Shown one piece after another: positions 16,393 through 23,839 of a stretch of 64,000 nucleotides of DNA (position 1 is the stretch's first letter; each line of letters opens with the position of its first letter). This stretch comes from UASB124 sp041662445. Its GTDB lineage: Bacteria > Babelota > Babeliae > Babelales > RVW-14. The notes under the pieces are model-generated. The model searched no databases, was not told where the DNA came from, and saw nothing but the letters and a program-made list of their open reading frames with translations. The stretch covers positions 1 to 64,000 of the forward strand of contig JBAZSL010000003.1 in the NCBI GenBank assembly GCA_041662445.1. Direction: 5' to 3'. A program made the translations under genes and the position numbers.

Positions 16393-18015
16393 TTAGAGCG
16401 TTTTTGTTGCAATAGTAAGCAAGGTCCAGATGGATTCAACTGCGAGAATTCCTGCGCAGAAAGGTTGTGCATTTTCAGGATTTTTGACCAATTTTGTTGC
16501 TAATCCGCCCAAAATAAGACCGATGGAGATGCTATTGGGCATGATGAGCCCACCAAACACCATCGTTGGGCTCAATTTTGCATATTTGAGTACCCATCCA
16601 AACAAAACGCCCAAAAAAACAATATATTTATCAAAATGGAGGGATTGCAAGAGGAGAGCCTTTGCTTTACCTCTTTGAGCAAAAAGAGCTTCGGAGCCAA
16701 GTTGAAAATGAGTAAAAAGAAGCCATAAAATTACCCCAATGCTGAGCGCCGTTACGACAAGTCCAATCCATTGATAACGATATATCTTTTTGCGGTCGAT
16801 AGTGCATAAATCACCGATTTTATAATCAAAAAGCAGGTCCGATGCTGTAGCGGCACAAATATCGAAAAATACACAAACAATAGTAGCTTGAAGGGCATTC
16901 AGTTTGAATATCAGGAGCAGCGGTATGACAATAAACGTTGAAAATCGGCCGAAGGGAAGCATGCCGATTTTTCCAGCAATCTGACAGATGGCTCTTGTTG
17001 CTACTAAGGTAAAAATGACGAGTCCAACCTGTGCTAAAAGGGACATCGAAAAGTAAGAGAGGAGCAGGACCGCGCTGAAGCATATAATGCCGAGCTCGAT
17101 AAGATGAGATTTCTTACCAGCTATGGTCAGTGGTAAAAAATGTTGGGTAGATGTTTGAGGAAATGCGCGCAGCCACAGCCCCAATTTTTTTGCATACCCG
17201 GGAAGACTTACCAAGAGTTCGCTCAGGATAAGCCCGCTGCAAAAAGCCACAGAAAATGTGTCAACTGACATTGGCGGGAAAAGGCTGAAATTCGCCCAGA
17301 GAGCGTGATGTGCCAGCGGGTAGGCAACAACGTATTTGGCAATAAGCCCGACAAAAAGTGGAAGCGCAACTGATGTGCCCACGCTGAATCCAATTGCCCA
17401 TAGAGTCGGCCAGATGCTTATGGCAATACTTGTGCCAAAGAGTGATGGTAGTGCATGATATGTCTTTGAAATGAGTCCGCCACAACGCCAAAACCCATCG
17501 CGGAAAAAACACATTACAATAGTTCCCAAACTTCCCCACATAAATTTTTTTGCCAAGAGTGGCTGTGTGTGGGCGGTAATTGTTCGATAGGTGAGGGCAC
17601 TGACGGGAAATTGATAAGACTGGGTATCAAGGAATGATGGACCGACCCAGCGCCCAAACCACAGCCCCAATCCGCCGGCAACAAGGCATAAAATGGCAAG
17701 AAAGCCACAAAAATACCATGGTTGTGCAAGTAATTCGGTAAATGCCTTTTCGTCAAGAAAATAGAGCATAGGAAGGGCAAACCCTATTCCGGTGGCAATG
17801 ATGCCACCTCCAGCTCCTATGGCCTGCATGAGCGCTATTTCTTCGGTCTGCTGGGCGGCGTTTTTTGCCGGACGTAGTCTATAAAAGCAATTGCCTAAAA
17901 GGACAAGCGTTGGGGCAATCCAGGGCCCTACCATGGTTGCCATAGAGACATAACTGAGGGTAATTACTGAAAAAAGAGTGAAAACAATACCTAAAATCAA
18001 AACAAGGGGGGACAT
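16393..18015 (-). CDS. OPT-family oligopeptide/metal-chelate transporter-like protein
   Basis: This polytopic membrane protein has about 540 residues from MSPLVLILGIVFTLF; an ATG at 18087 would add 24 mostly hydrophobic residues and cannot be ruled out. Recognisable OPT features are GAGGGIIATGIGFALPMLYF, a YQFPVSALTYRT segment where OPT proteins have LPFPSGTA, ASDLLFDYKIGDLCTI with DRKKIYRYQWIG (OPT: D-L-x-x-D-x-K-x-G ... Q-x-x-G), and near the end VFGGLIMPNSISIGLILGG. The family imports peptides or metal chelates by proton coupling, which suits an organism that scavenges host amino acids. It is probably monocistronic. Confidence 0.7.
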   Translation of the reverse strand: MSPLVLILGIVFTLFSVITLSYVSMATMVGPWIAPTLVLLGNCFYRLRPAKNAAQQTEEIALMQAIGAGGGIIATGIGFALPMLYFLDEKAFTELLAQPWYFCGFLAILCLVAGGLGLWFGRWVGPSFLDTQSYQFPVSALTYRTITAHTQPLLAKKFMWGSLGTIVMCFFRDGFWRCGGLISKTYHALPSLFGTSIAISIWPTLWAIGFSVGTSVALPLFVGLIAKYVVAYPLAHHALWANFSLFPPMSVDTFSVAFCSGLILSELLVSLPGYAKKLGLWLRAFPQTSTQHFLPLTIAGKKSHLIELGIICFSAVLLLSYFSMSLLAQVGLVIFTLVATRAICQIAGKIGMLPFGRFSTFIVIPLLLIFKLNALQATIVCVFFDICAATASDLLFDYKIGDLCTIDRKKIYRYQWIGLVVTALSIGVILWLLFTHFQLGSEALFAQRGKAKALLLQSLHFDKYIVFLGVLFGWVLKYAKLSPTMVFGGLIMPNSISIGLILGGLATKLVKNPENAQPFCAGILAVESIWTLLTIATKTL

Positions 18016-18120
18016 AAAACCTTTCGCAGTGGTTAAGAAAATTGGAAAAATGAAGAAAAGATGGCAGAATATTCCAGCATTTTTCAAAAAACCCCATTAG
18101 GTTGTTCAAATAAGCTCTAA

Positions 18121-18175
18121 CTGTCAAACGCCCCTAGTCTCGACAGGTGGAGGCTCTCCCGGGGGCGTTTTCAGT
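18121..18175. other. Nested inverted repeat upstream of the OPT gene
   Basis: The outer arms AAACGCCCC (18126-18134) and GGGGCGTTT (18162-18170) pair perfectly over 9 bp. An inner GGAG-GCT-CTCC hairpin lies at about 18149-18159, and CTGTC/GACAG (18121-18125, 18142-18146) could form an alternative pairing. TTTT follows the outer stem on the plus strand, so it may be a terminator-like structure, or a leader RNA of the OPT gene on the minus strand. No known riboswitch class was recognised. Confidence 0.35.
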
Positions 18176-18216
18176 TTGAAAACTTTGGCGAAAGGCCTAT
18201 TGAAATCACTAAAATC

Positions 18217-18246
18217 TTGTATTGTGTATGGATAAAAATTTACAAT
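18217..18246 (+). promoter_or_regulatory. Candidate promoter of the small membrane protein gene at 18289
   Basis: TTGTAT (18217-18222) and TACAAT (18241-18246) are 18 bp apart, about 43 bp ahead of the start codon. AAGGTTAGG lies between them and the ATG as a possible Shine-Dalgarno region. Confidence 0.4.
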
Positions 18247-18288
18247 TAGTAATAGATAGGGTGACGCAGTGAGAAGGTTAGGCAGATT

Positions 18289-18753
18289 ATGAAGAACATT
18301 CGAAGAGTCATACTCTTCATTCTTGGTGTCGCATGCGTATACGCATTGTGGCATACTCATTGCATTTCCCGGCTATTTGTGAACACTGCCTTGCCAGATC
18401 AACTATCGGGGACCCCTGAGGAAAGTACACTCGGAGGCTCATTGCGACCATACGACTATACGCGTATGCTCACCATCATTGAACAGGCGCAAAAAATTAA
18501 GCGCATGTTTTATGCACAATTTGATGAAGAGCGCAAAAAATCAGTCGATCGGCGCTACCTTGATCTTAAATTCATACAATCGGTGCTGTCTGACCTTTAT
18601 CGTGAACGTATGCGACTTGGGAAGCATATGAGCGAAATCAAAACACGGAGCAATAGTACTTTGCCTTATAAAAAACTTCGTACGCTGCGTTACTATCAAA
18701 AAACTATTGAAGAGTATGCGCAAAACCTTGAAGAGATTTTGCGTCAATGGTAG
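18289..18753 (+). CDS. Small membrane-anchored coiled-coil protein, unknown
   Basis: The protein has 154 residues. Residues 7-26 (RVILFILGVACVYALWHTHC) are a single membrane anchor or signal, followed by a short linker and a highly charged helical region (IKRMFYAQFDEERKKSVDRRYLDLK, then YYQKTIEEYAQNLEEILRQW) that suggests a short coiled coil. I do not recognise a family. It stands alone between divergent or unrelated genes. An imperfect G/C stem followed by T6 at about 18860-18891 may terminate it. Confidence 0.6.
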   Translation: MKNIRRVILFILGVACVYALWHTHCISRLFVNTALPDQLSGTPEESTLGGSLRPYDYTRMLTIIEQAQKIKRMFYAQFDEERKKSVDRRYLDLKFIQSVLSDLYRERMRLGKHMSEIKTRSNSTLPYKKLRTLRYYQKTIEEYAQNLEEILRQW

Positions 18754-19249
18754 CCAGTGGGGTGTGATTTGTGTCGCACATTCACAATATTATGTCTAAA
18801 GTTTCAAAGGCGCCTCTCCGTGCCCATTTCTTTGTGTGCCAAAATGAGACAATTTGTTGGTTGCCCAGCTGAGTGCCGGGTGCCATTTTTTCAAAATTAA
18901 CTTACTAACAATTTTGTTGGTAAGTTGCATCAAATCATTCATAAAGCACGATCCATTACCTGTTTTAAGTTATTTAAAAGTAGGGATATTGATTTCAAAC
19001 TGAACAGAATACAAAAATATATTTTTCTGTGAAGAGATTTCGAATTTTGTGATGTCTGGCTCATGATATTACGAGCAGATTGATTACTGTTTGGTGAGAA
19101 AGTTTTTCTAATGAGAATTTTTTTGTGAACATAATATGCCGTCGTGATAACGTCGAACACGATGCCGCAATTTATGGATGGCGCGATCAATTCATGATAG
19201 AATTGGCGCACTTGTTCCACATAGCCAGGATTTTTACAATGAGGTATTC
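18754..19249 (+). other. Intergenic stretch with hairpins, no supported gene
   Basis: About 500 bases without a convincing gene. They hold a weak G/C hairpin with a T6 tail (about 18860-18891), a 12-bp hairpin with one mismatch and a 4-nt loop (18899-18926), and CAATTC-ATGATA-GAATTG (19191-19208) just before the next gene. Short open frames here have no coding character. Confidence 0.5.
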
Positions 19250-20164
19250 ATGCTTGCCCCTGCAGATGGTGTTTTGGCAGGATATAAAATTCGTTTATAT
19301 AATTTTGTCCTCGAAAAAATGAAACAACATCTGGTACGCCACAACTTTTGTGAAGTGGCGATGCCTGTACATGCGTTGGTAGGTAGGCAGCAGGGCATAC
19401 ATAAAATTTTTATGCATGGTCCCCTGGTGAATGAACAAATCCCTGCGGATGGCGATTGGTTGCAGGTAAGTAGCTGTGTTATTGAGCAGACGTGTTCTGA
19501 TTCTTTGGTTGCATATGCACATTTTCTTAAAATTTTAGACAGCTTTTTTCATAAAATGGGTGCCGAGGATTATCTCTTGATGCTCTGGTTTTCTCCGTCA
19601 GTGCCAGAAAGTGATAAGGTCGCGGTGTGTGATCTTTTGGCGATAGTATCGATTAACCATGTTCTCGGACGTTCTGATTCCCGCTCACTGGGTGTTGCTG
19701 CTCTCGTTTTTGAATTCGTTTCGTGCCGTAGCTCTCGTGAGCGATTGTGTCACGGAACTGTTTGTGTCACCAACGGCTGTGCCGTGTTGCATGCATCTAT
19801 AGCCATGATGAGTGTGGTGAATTTTATAGGACACACAGCTCACAAACTATTGGTTGATGTGGATCGTCTTGTGCATCTGGTGGTTCCCATGACCAATCAT
19901 CAGGTTCCCGAGGCATTGTTGTTGGTGCATGAATTACATGGCCACAACCTTGCTGCCGATATTTTTCTTGCTGACGGTAGTCAGATCGATCATCTAGTGC
20001 ATGCTCGCTCGTGCGGCGCACGTTACGTGGTGATGATCGGTCCAGACGAACAGTTAGCTGGGACAGCGCGTATCCAAGACGTGCTCAAGGGCACATCGCA
20101 CGTAATTGTGCAGCGTGAAGTCGTTCATTTTTTAGGTTGTCTGTCGACTACTTCAAACGATTAA
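19250..20164 (+). CDS. Histidyl-tRNA-synthetase-like protein with degenerate catalytic core
   Basis: The 304 residues start at MLAPADGVLAGYKIRLYNFV, with ATGAGG 6 bp upstream; the frame is open to 19178. The last 95 residues match the HisRS anticodon-binding domain: VPEALLLVHELHGHNLAADIFL, DHLVHARSCGARYVVMIGPDEQLAGTARIQDVL. The N-terminal part follows the class II fold (LEKMKQHLVRHNFCEVAMPV; CSDSLVAYAHFLKILDSFFHKMGAEDY). However, the motif-2 FRxE, the HisRS-specific R-G-x-x-Y-Y/G-G-R-Y-D motifs and the motif-3 arginine are all missing. It is about 100 residues shorter than HisRS. I read it as a HisRS paralog (HisZ-like) without aminoacylation activity; no histidine genes are nearby. It overlaps the convergent gene at the 3' end. 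Confidence 0.7.
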   Translation: MLAPADGVLAGYKIRLYNFVLEKMKQHLVRHNFCEVAMPVHALVGRQQGIHKIFMHGPLVNEQIPADGDWLQVSSCVIEQTCSDSLVAYAHFLKILDSFFHKMGAEDYLLMLWFSPSVPESDKVAVCDLLAIVSINHVLGRSDSRSLGVAALVFEFVSCRSSRERLCHGTVCVTNGCAVLHASIAMMSVVNFIGHTAHKLLVDVDRLVHLVVPMTNHQVPEALLLVHELHGHNLAADIFLADGSQIDHLVHARSCGARYVVMIGPDEQLAGTARIQDVLKGTSHVIVQREVVHFLGCLSTTSND

Positions 20165-20762
20165 CATACGCGGCGAGTGCGTCAAATTGTCTGAGCTGAT
20201 GATCCAATCCCACAAAGTAACGGGATGAACCGACGGCAAGGTCACGCTGAGTTTTTTTAATGTGCTTTTTGATGGAGCTGATGCGCGCGATGATGAATTG
20301 TTCAAAATCATCTGGTTCAAAAAGCATAATGGACACCTGCTCGTCGCCATTGCCTTCAAGGATTGGCGTATAAAAAGCGATATCACGCTCGGTTTCTTGG
20401 GCAATTTTGTCGAGTATCTGGGCAAATTGTGCACATTTTGCGAATAGCGGATCGAATTCTTGCACGTGAATTTTGACCTTGCCAAGTGTGTTAAGGTGGC
20501 TGATTTTATTTTTCAAACTCTCTGCTTTGTCACGAAGTTCATTCTGCTTGAGTGCAATTTCTTGCCCAAGATTTTTGATCGTGCCGATGGCCTGTCCGAG
20601 TGCTTCTTTGGTCGTGTCAGAAAGGGGCGTTACCGTAATCTTTTTGAGAAAACGGCGAGCAAATTCTTCTTGTTGTTGCGCTTCGGTGAGTTCTGGTTTT
20701 GCACTATCTGGTTGGTTGGTAAGTTCCGGTTGGATAGTTTCGGGATTTTTTTGATCAGTCAT
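20148..20762 (-). CDS. Coiled-coil protein, unknown
   Basis: The protein has 204 residues, no signal peptide and no membrane segment. Residues 1-35 are polar and repetitive (NPETIQPELTNQPDSAKPELTEAQQQEE). Residues 60-95 are heptad-like (IGTIKNLGQEIALKQNELRDKAESLKNKI), followed by a helical C-terminus ending FDALAAYVNRLK. No family is recognised. Being cytoplasmic and convergent with the HisRS-like gene (17-bp overlap), it gives no contextual clue. A cytoplasmic scaffold or chaperone-like role would be speculation. Confidence 0.65.
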   Translation of the reverse strand: MTDQKNPETIQPELTNQPDSAKPELTEAQQQEEFARRFLKKITVTPLSDTTKEALGQAIGTIKNLGQEIALKQNELRDKAESLKNKISHLNTLGKVKIHVQEFDPLFAKCAQFAQILDKIAQETERDIAFYTPILEGNGDEQVSIMLFEPDDFEQFIIARISSIKKHIKKTQRDLAVGSSRYFVGLDHQLRQFDALAAYVNRLK

Positions 20763-20935
20763 GGTCTCAAGTATATGGTTACAAAATTATACAAATAACG
20801 ATGCAGCCTGATTATTTTACTTTATTGAGAAAAAATGGCAAAGGGCCCCACGTGTTCGGAGCCTCCATAGGGGTTGAAATAATATATACTTGGACAAGTT
20901 ATGAATGTTCAATCCTCAATAAAGGAGAATCGCCC

Positions 20936-21703
20936 ATGTACTGTAAGATAAACAGCGTGGCATTGATGTTAGTGGTATGCCCACTTTTCAACATGTTTGC
21001 TATGAATACGGAGTCTGATGCTTTTAAGTGGGAACTTGAGTTTGCCGAGAAATATGGTGCCTCAGCAGGGATGCAAAGTAGCCTTGGGGATCGTTATATG
21101 GATGGTAATGGCGTTGAAAAGAATCCGGCCAAGGCTCTTGAGTGGCATTTAAAGGCTGCAATCGGTGGCAATATAAGGTCACAGATAATCGTGAGTACTT
21201 TTTATGCAGATGGGGTTGGGACAGAAAAGAATCCAATAGAGGCTTTTGAATGGATGCTCAAGGCTGCCAACGGTGGCTTTCATGTTGCGCAACGCAAAGT
21301 TGGTGATTTTTATGCAAAAGGTTTTGGCGTTGAGCAGGATGTAATGCAGGCTCTTGAGTGGTATATAAAATCTATACGCAACGAGGATCCTATTTCAGCG
21401 TATGCCATAGGCGAATTATACAGAGATGAAATTGGTGATCCTTGGAAGGCTTTCTCATGGTTTTTAAAGGCCGCAGAACGAGATTATTATAAAGCGCGAC
21501 AAGAAGTTGCTCTCTGCTATGAAAATGGTATTGGCGTCGAGAAGAATCATGAAAACGCAATATCGTGGTCATATCCTCGATCGGTTGAATTCGATTTCGA
21601 GCTCTTTGATCGTTTGGAAACGAATAATGAATATTTAAAAATGCAAATTGAAGAAGCTCACGCTATGGGACTTGGCGTTTATGATGAGAAGCAAGGGCTA
21701 TAG
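20936..21703 (+). CDS. Exported Sel1-repeat protein
   Basis: The start is ATG 20936 after AAAGGAGAA; it gives a signal peptide (MYCKINSVALMLVVCPLFNMFA), whereas the frame open to 20801 does not. The mature 235 residues are five Sel1-like repeats of about 36 residues with the G-x-G-V-E-K-N-P and A-x-E-W-x-L-K-A-A signatures (YMDGNGVEKNPAKALEWHLKAA; FYADGVGTEKNPIEAFEWMLKAA; FYAKGFGVEQDVMQALEWY). Sel1 proteins are helical scaffolds that often act at the host interface in intracellular bacteria. It is monocistronic, with tandem hairpins downstream. Confidence 0.88.
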   Translation: MYCKINSVALMLVVCPLFNMFAMNTESDAFKWELEFAEKYGASAGMQSSLGDRYMDGNGVEKNPAKALEWHLKAAIGGNIRSQIIVSTFYADGVGTEKNPIEAFEWMLKAANGGFHVAQRKVGDFYAKGFGVEQDVMQALEWYIKSIRNEDPISAYAIGELYRDEIGDPWKAFSWFLKAAERDYYKARQEVALCYENGIGVEKNHENAISWSYPRSVEFDFELFDRLETNNEYLKMQIEEAHAMGLGVYDEKQGL

Positions 21704-21757
21704 TTTTCTTGCGACAAACTGTCTATCGAATCTTATCTGACGAGTAAATTGCGGTTG

Positions 21758-21824
21758 TTATTCAAGTAGATTTGAATAAGAACCCCATACACTCCCCTCT
21801 TATTCAAGTAAAGTAGAATAAGAG
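21758..21824. terminator. Two tandem hairpins between convergent genes
   Basis: TTATTCAA/TTGAATAA (21758-21765, 21772-21779; 8 bp, 6-nt loop) and CTCTTATTC/GAATAAGAG (21797-21805, 21816-21824; 9 bp, 10-nt loop) follow each other. Both left arms share TTATTCAAGTA. A small GGCC-tttc-GGCC stem is at 21836-21847. They lie between the Sel1 and phosphatase genes and probably end transcription from both sides, although T-runs are weak. Confidence 0.45.
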
Positions 21825-21870
21825 ACGATAACTTTGGCCTTTCGGCCTATTTGCCATTACTGAATTGGAT

Positions 21871-22563
21871 TTAATCCGCTTTGTCGACACCAGCATGTTG
21901 TGCTGGATCAAACTTAGGATAAAGTTCCGGATGATAATTTTCTAGCGAGCAATTACTTTGTGCCCAGATATCTTTAACAAAAAAATCAAAGGCATTGCTG
22001 CCCCATAGTGGCGAATAAAAATATTTTAACGAAAGCTGTTGGGCCGCCTCTTTAAGCGCGGTGCCAATGCTGGCTAGATAAAGAAAAGAAGCAAAACCGG
22101 CTCGATGAATACCATGTTGGCAGTGAACAAGAAGAGGAAAGTTCTTTTCGTTCTTATAGATTGCCAGCAAGATTTCGAGCGTTTCTTTGCTTGGCAAGAC
22201 CTCCGTCCTCATGGGGATGTTGACGAGCGTAACATTACAGGCTTGGGCAACTGCCTGTTCATCCAACCACCACTGGGGGATGCGGCCGTGAGGCATAGTG
22301 CGTAGATTGATAATGGTTTTTATGCCGAATTTTTTAATGCATTCTTCCAACTTACGTTGTGGTAGTTGAGACGAACGGTAAAATTTGCCTTTGTGTACTT
22401 CACGAATCCGGTAGTAAAGAAGATCAGAAATATCCATGGGTATGTTAGTTATTCTTTCGTAAAAAGAAGCTTTTGATTGGTGGTCCTGCTCATGAGGAAT
22501 GGATGTCCAGCCACATGAAAACGCAGTGTAAACGAGAACGCATAATGTTAGAACTATTTTCAT
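21871..22563 (-). CDS. Secreted tyrosine/dual-specificity phosphatase-like protein
   Basis: The start is ATG 22563, preceded by GAAGGA; it opens with MKIVLTLCVLVYTAFSCG, a signal peptide (231 residues). The CX5R loop is HCQHGIHRAG (Cys and Arg present), preceded by KTIINLRTM and a general-acid region typical of the DSP/Siw14-type phosphatases that also occur as bacterial DUF-type tyrosine phosphatases. The loop has H-R where many have T/S after R-x. The reaction would be dephosphorylation of phosphotyrosine or a phosphoinositide or inositol phosphate outside the cytoplasm. Export suggests action in the periplasm or on host targets. It is a single gene. Confidence 0.78.
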   Translation of the reverse strand: MKIVLTLCVLVYTAFSCGWTSIPHEQDHQSKASFYERITNIPMDISDLLYYRIREVHKGKFYRSSQLPQRKLEECIKKFGIKTIINLRTMPHGRIPQWWLDEQAVAQACNVTLVNIPMRTEVLPSKETLEILLAIYKNEKNFPLLVHCQHGIHRAGFASFLYLASIGTALKEAAQQLSLKYFYSPLWGSNAFDFFVKDIWAQSNCSLENYHPELYPKFDPAQHAGVDKAD

Positions 22564-22819
22564 ACGTGTTCCTTCCAAAAACGCTTTGGCAGGCGAAAAC
22601 TTTTATTATTCAATCTGGAGTTAAGATTATAGCGTAAGGATGAAAAGGCTCAAATTGTGCGGAGAAAGCAGCGTTTTTGCCATCTTCGCTTCTGCATTCC
22701 ACAATTGTATCGATCGAGAGAACCATCCAGGGTGACGGCGTATACTCTACAAGATTGAAATTCTTGTTTTATACCGTGTAGGTGGTAGCCTAGCATAAAT
22801 TACGGAGGCAGTGGTGAAG

Positions 22820-23839
22820 ATGAAAAAGATGATCTTGCTGACGGGGGGATTAGGTTTCATCGGCTCGGTTACCGCGCATGTTCTGAGGAGCTTGGGTTAC
22901 CAGATTGTCATCATCGATAAATTGCTACATCGTCAGACCTGTACTGCTCCTTGGGCGCATGTCATTAAGGGCGATATTACCAATCGAGCTCTCCTTCAGA
23001 GTATTTTTGATGAATATGATTTTGCAGCAGTAATGCACTTTGCAGGACTGATTGAGGTTGGTGAATCGGTGATACACCCTGATCTGTTCTACAGCAACAA
23101 CGTTATCGGCTCGCTGACACTTCTTGATGTAATGCGTGCGCATGGTGTTTCAAATTTTGTATTTTCCTCAAGTTGTGCGGTTTATGGAACGCCTCAGTAT
23201 GTTCCTCTTGATGAAAAGCATGCGTGTGCGCCCGTGAGCCCCTATGGTAAAACTAAACATGCGGTTGAATATGCGCTCCAGGATTATGCCGCAGCATTTG
23301 ATATGCGTTTTGTTATATTGCGCTACTTTAATGCGGCCGGCGCATTGCCAGCAGAAAATCTTGGCGAATGTCATGATCCAGAAACGCATGCTATTCCCTT
23401 GTTGCTTCGTGCAGCGCGAGAAGGTAAGTCGTTTTCAATTTTTGGTACCGATTATGATACTCCAGATGGTACCTGTATTCGTGATTATGTACATGTTCAT
23501 GATATTGCACAGGCGCATGCCAATGCAGTGAACTATTTAATGCAGGGTGGCGTATCAGAGATTTGTAATCTTGGTACGGGTAATGGTTATAGTGTTCGTG
23601 AATTGATTACAACAGCACAACGCATATGTGGCTGGAAAATTTTAACCACGGCATGTGCCCGACGATCGGGCGACGTTGCCATCTTAGTAGCAAATGCAAC
23701 CAAAGCGTCGACCCTCTTGGGATGGAAGCCGGTGCGATCTGACCTTGACACCATCATGCGTGATGCGTGGGCATGGGAACAAAAACTTCTTGTGGCGCGA
23801 ACAACTCCTCAACCAATAACGTCATCGGATAATGATTGA
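22820..23839 (+). CDS. galE: UDP-glucose 4-epimerase
   Basis: The 339 residues from ATG 22820 (GTG codons at 22811 and 22814 are alternatives; GGAGG is at 22804-22808). The extended SDR features are complete: TGGLGFIGSV for NAD, FSSSCAVYG with the catalytic Ser, and SPYGKTKHAVE with Tyr-x-x-x-Lys. C-terminal DGTCIRDYVHVHDIAQAH and NLGTGNGYSVRELI are typical GalE. It interconverts UDP-glucose and UDP-galactose (or the N-acetyl forms), supplying donor sugars to the glycan locus that starts here. It overlaps the following GT-C gene by 8 bp, so it heads the operon. Confidence 0.92.
   Translation: MKKMILLTGGLGFIGSVTAHVLRSLGYQIVIIDKLLHRQTCTAPWAHVIKGDITNRALLQSIFDEYDFAAVMHFAGLIEVGESVIHPDLFYSNNVIGSLTLLDVMRAHGVSNFVFSSSCAVYGTPQYVPLDEKHACAPVSPYGKTKHAVEYALQDYAAAFDMRFVILRYFNAAGALPAENLGECHDPETHAIPLLLRAAREGKSFSIFGTDYDTPDGTCIRDYVHVHDIAQAHANAVNYLMQGGVSEICNLGTGNGYSVRELITTAQRICGWKILTTACARRSGDVAILVANATKASTLLGWKPVRSDLDTIMRDAWAWEQKLLVARTTPQPITSSDND

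Noticed and set aside
18121..18175. Nested repeat upstream of the OPT gene as the 3' end of tmRNA
   Set aside because: It contains CCTCCACC, but no GTTCGA T-loop or acceptor-stem partner was found and no tag reading frame lies near.
22680..22740. Possible third copy of the palindromic element (TGTATCGATCGAGAGAACCAT)
   Set aside because: It shares only part of the inner arm with seven extra bases; no outer arms or paired partner arm were found nearby.
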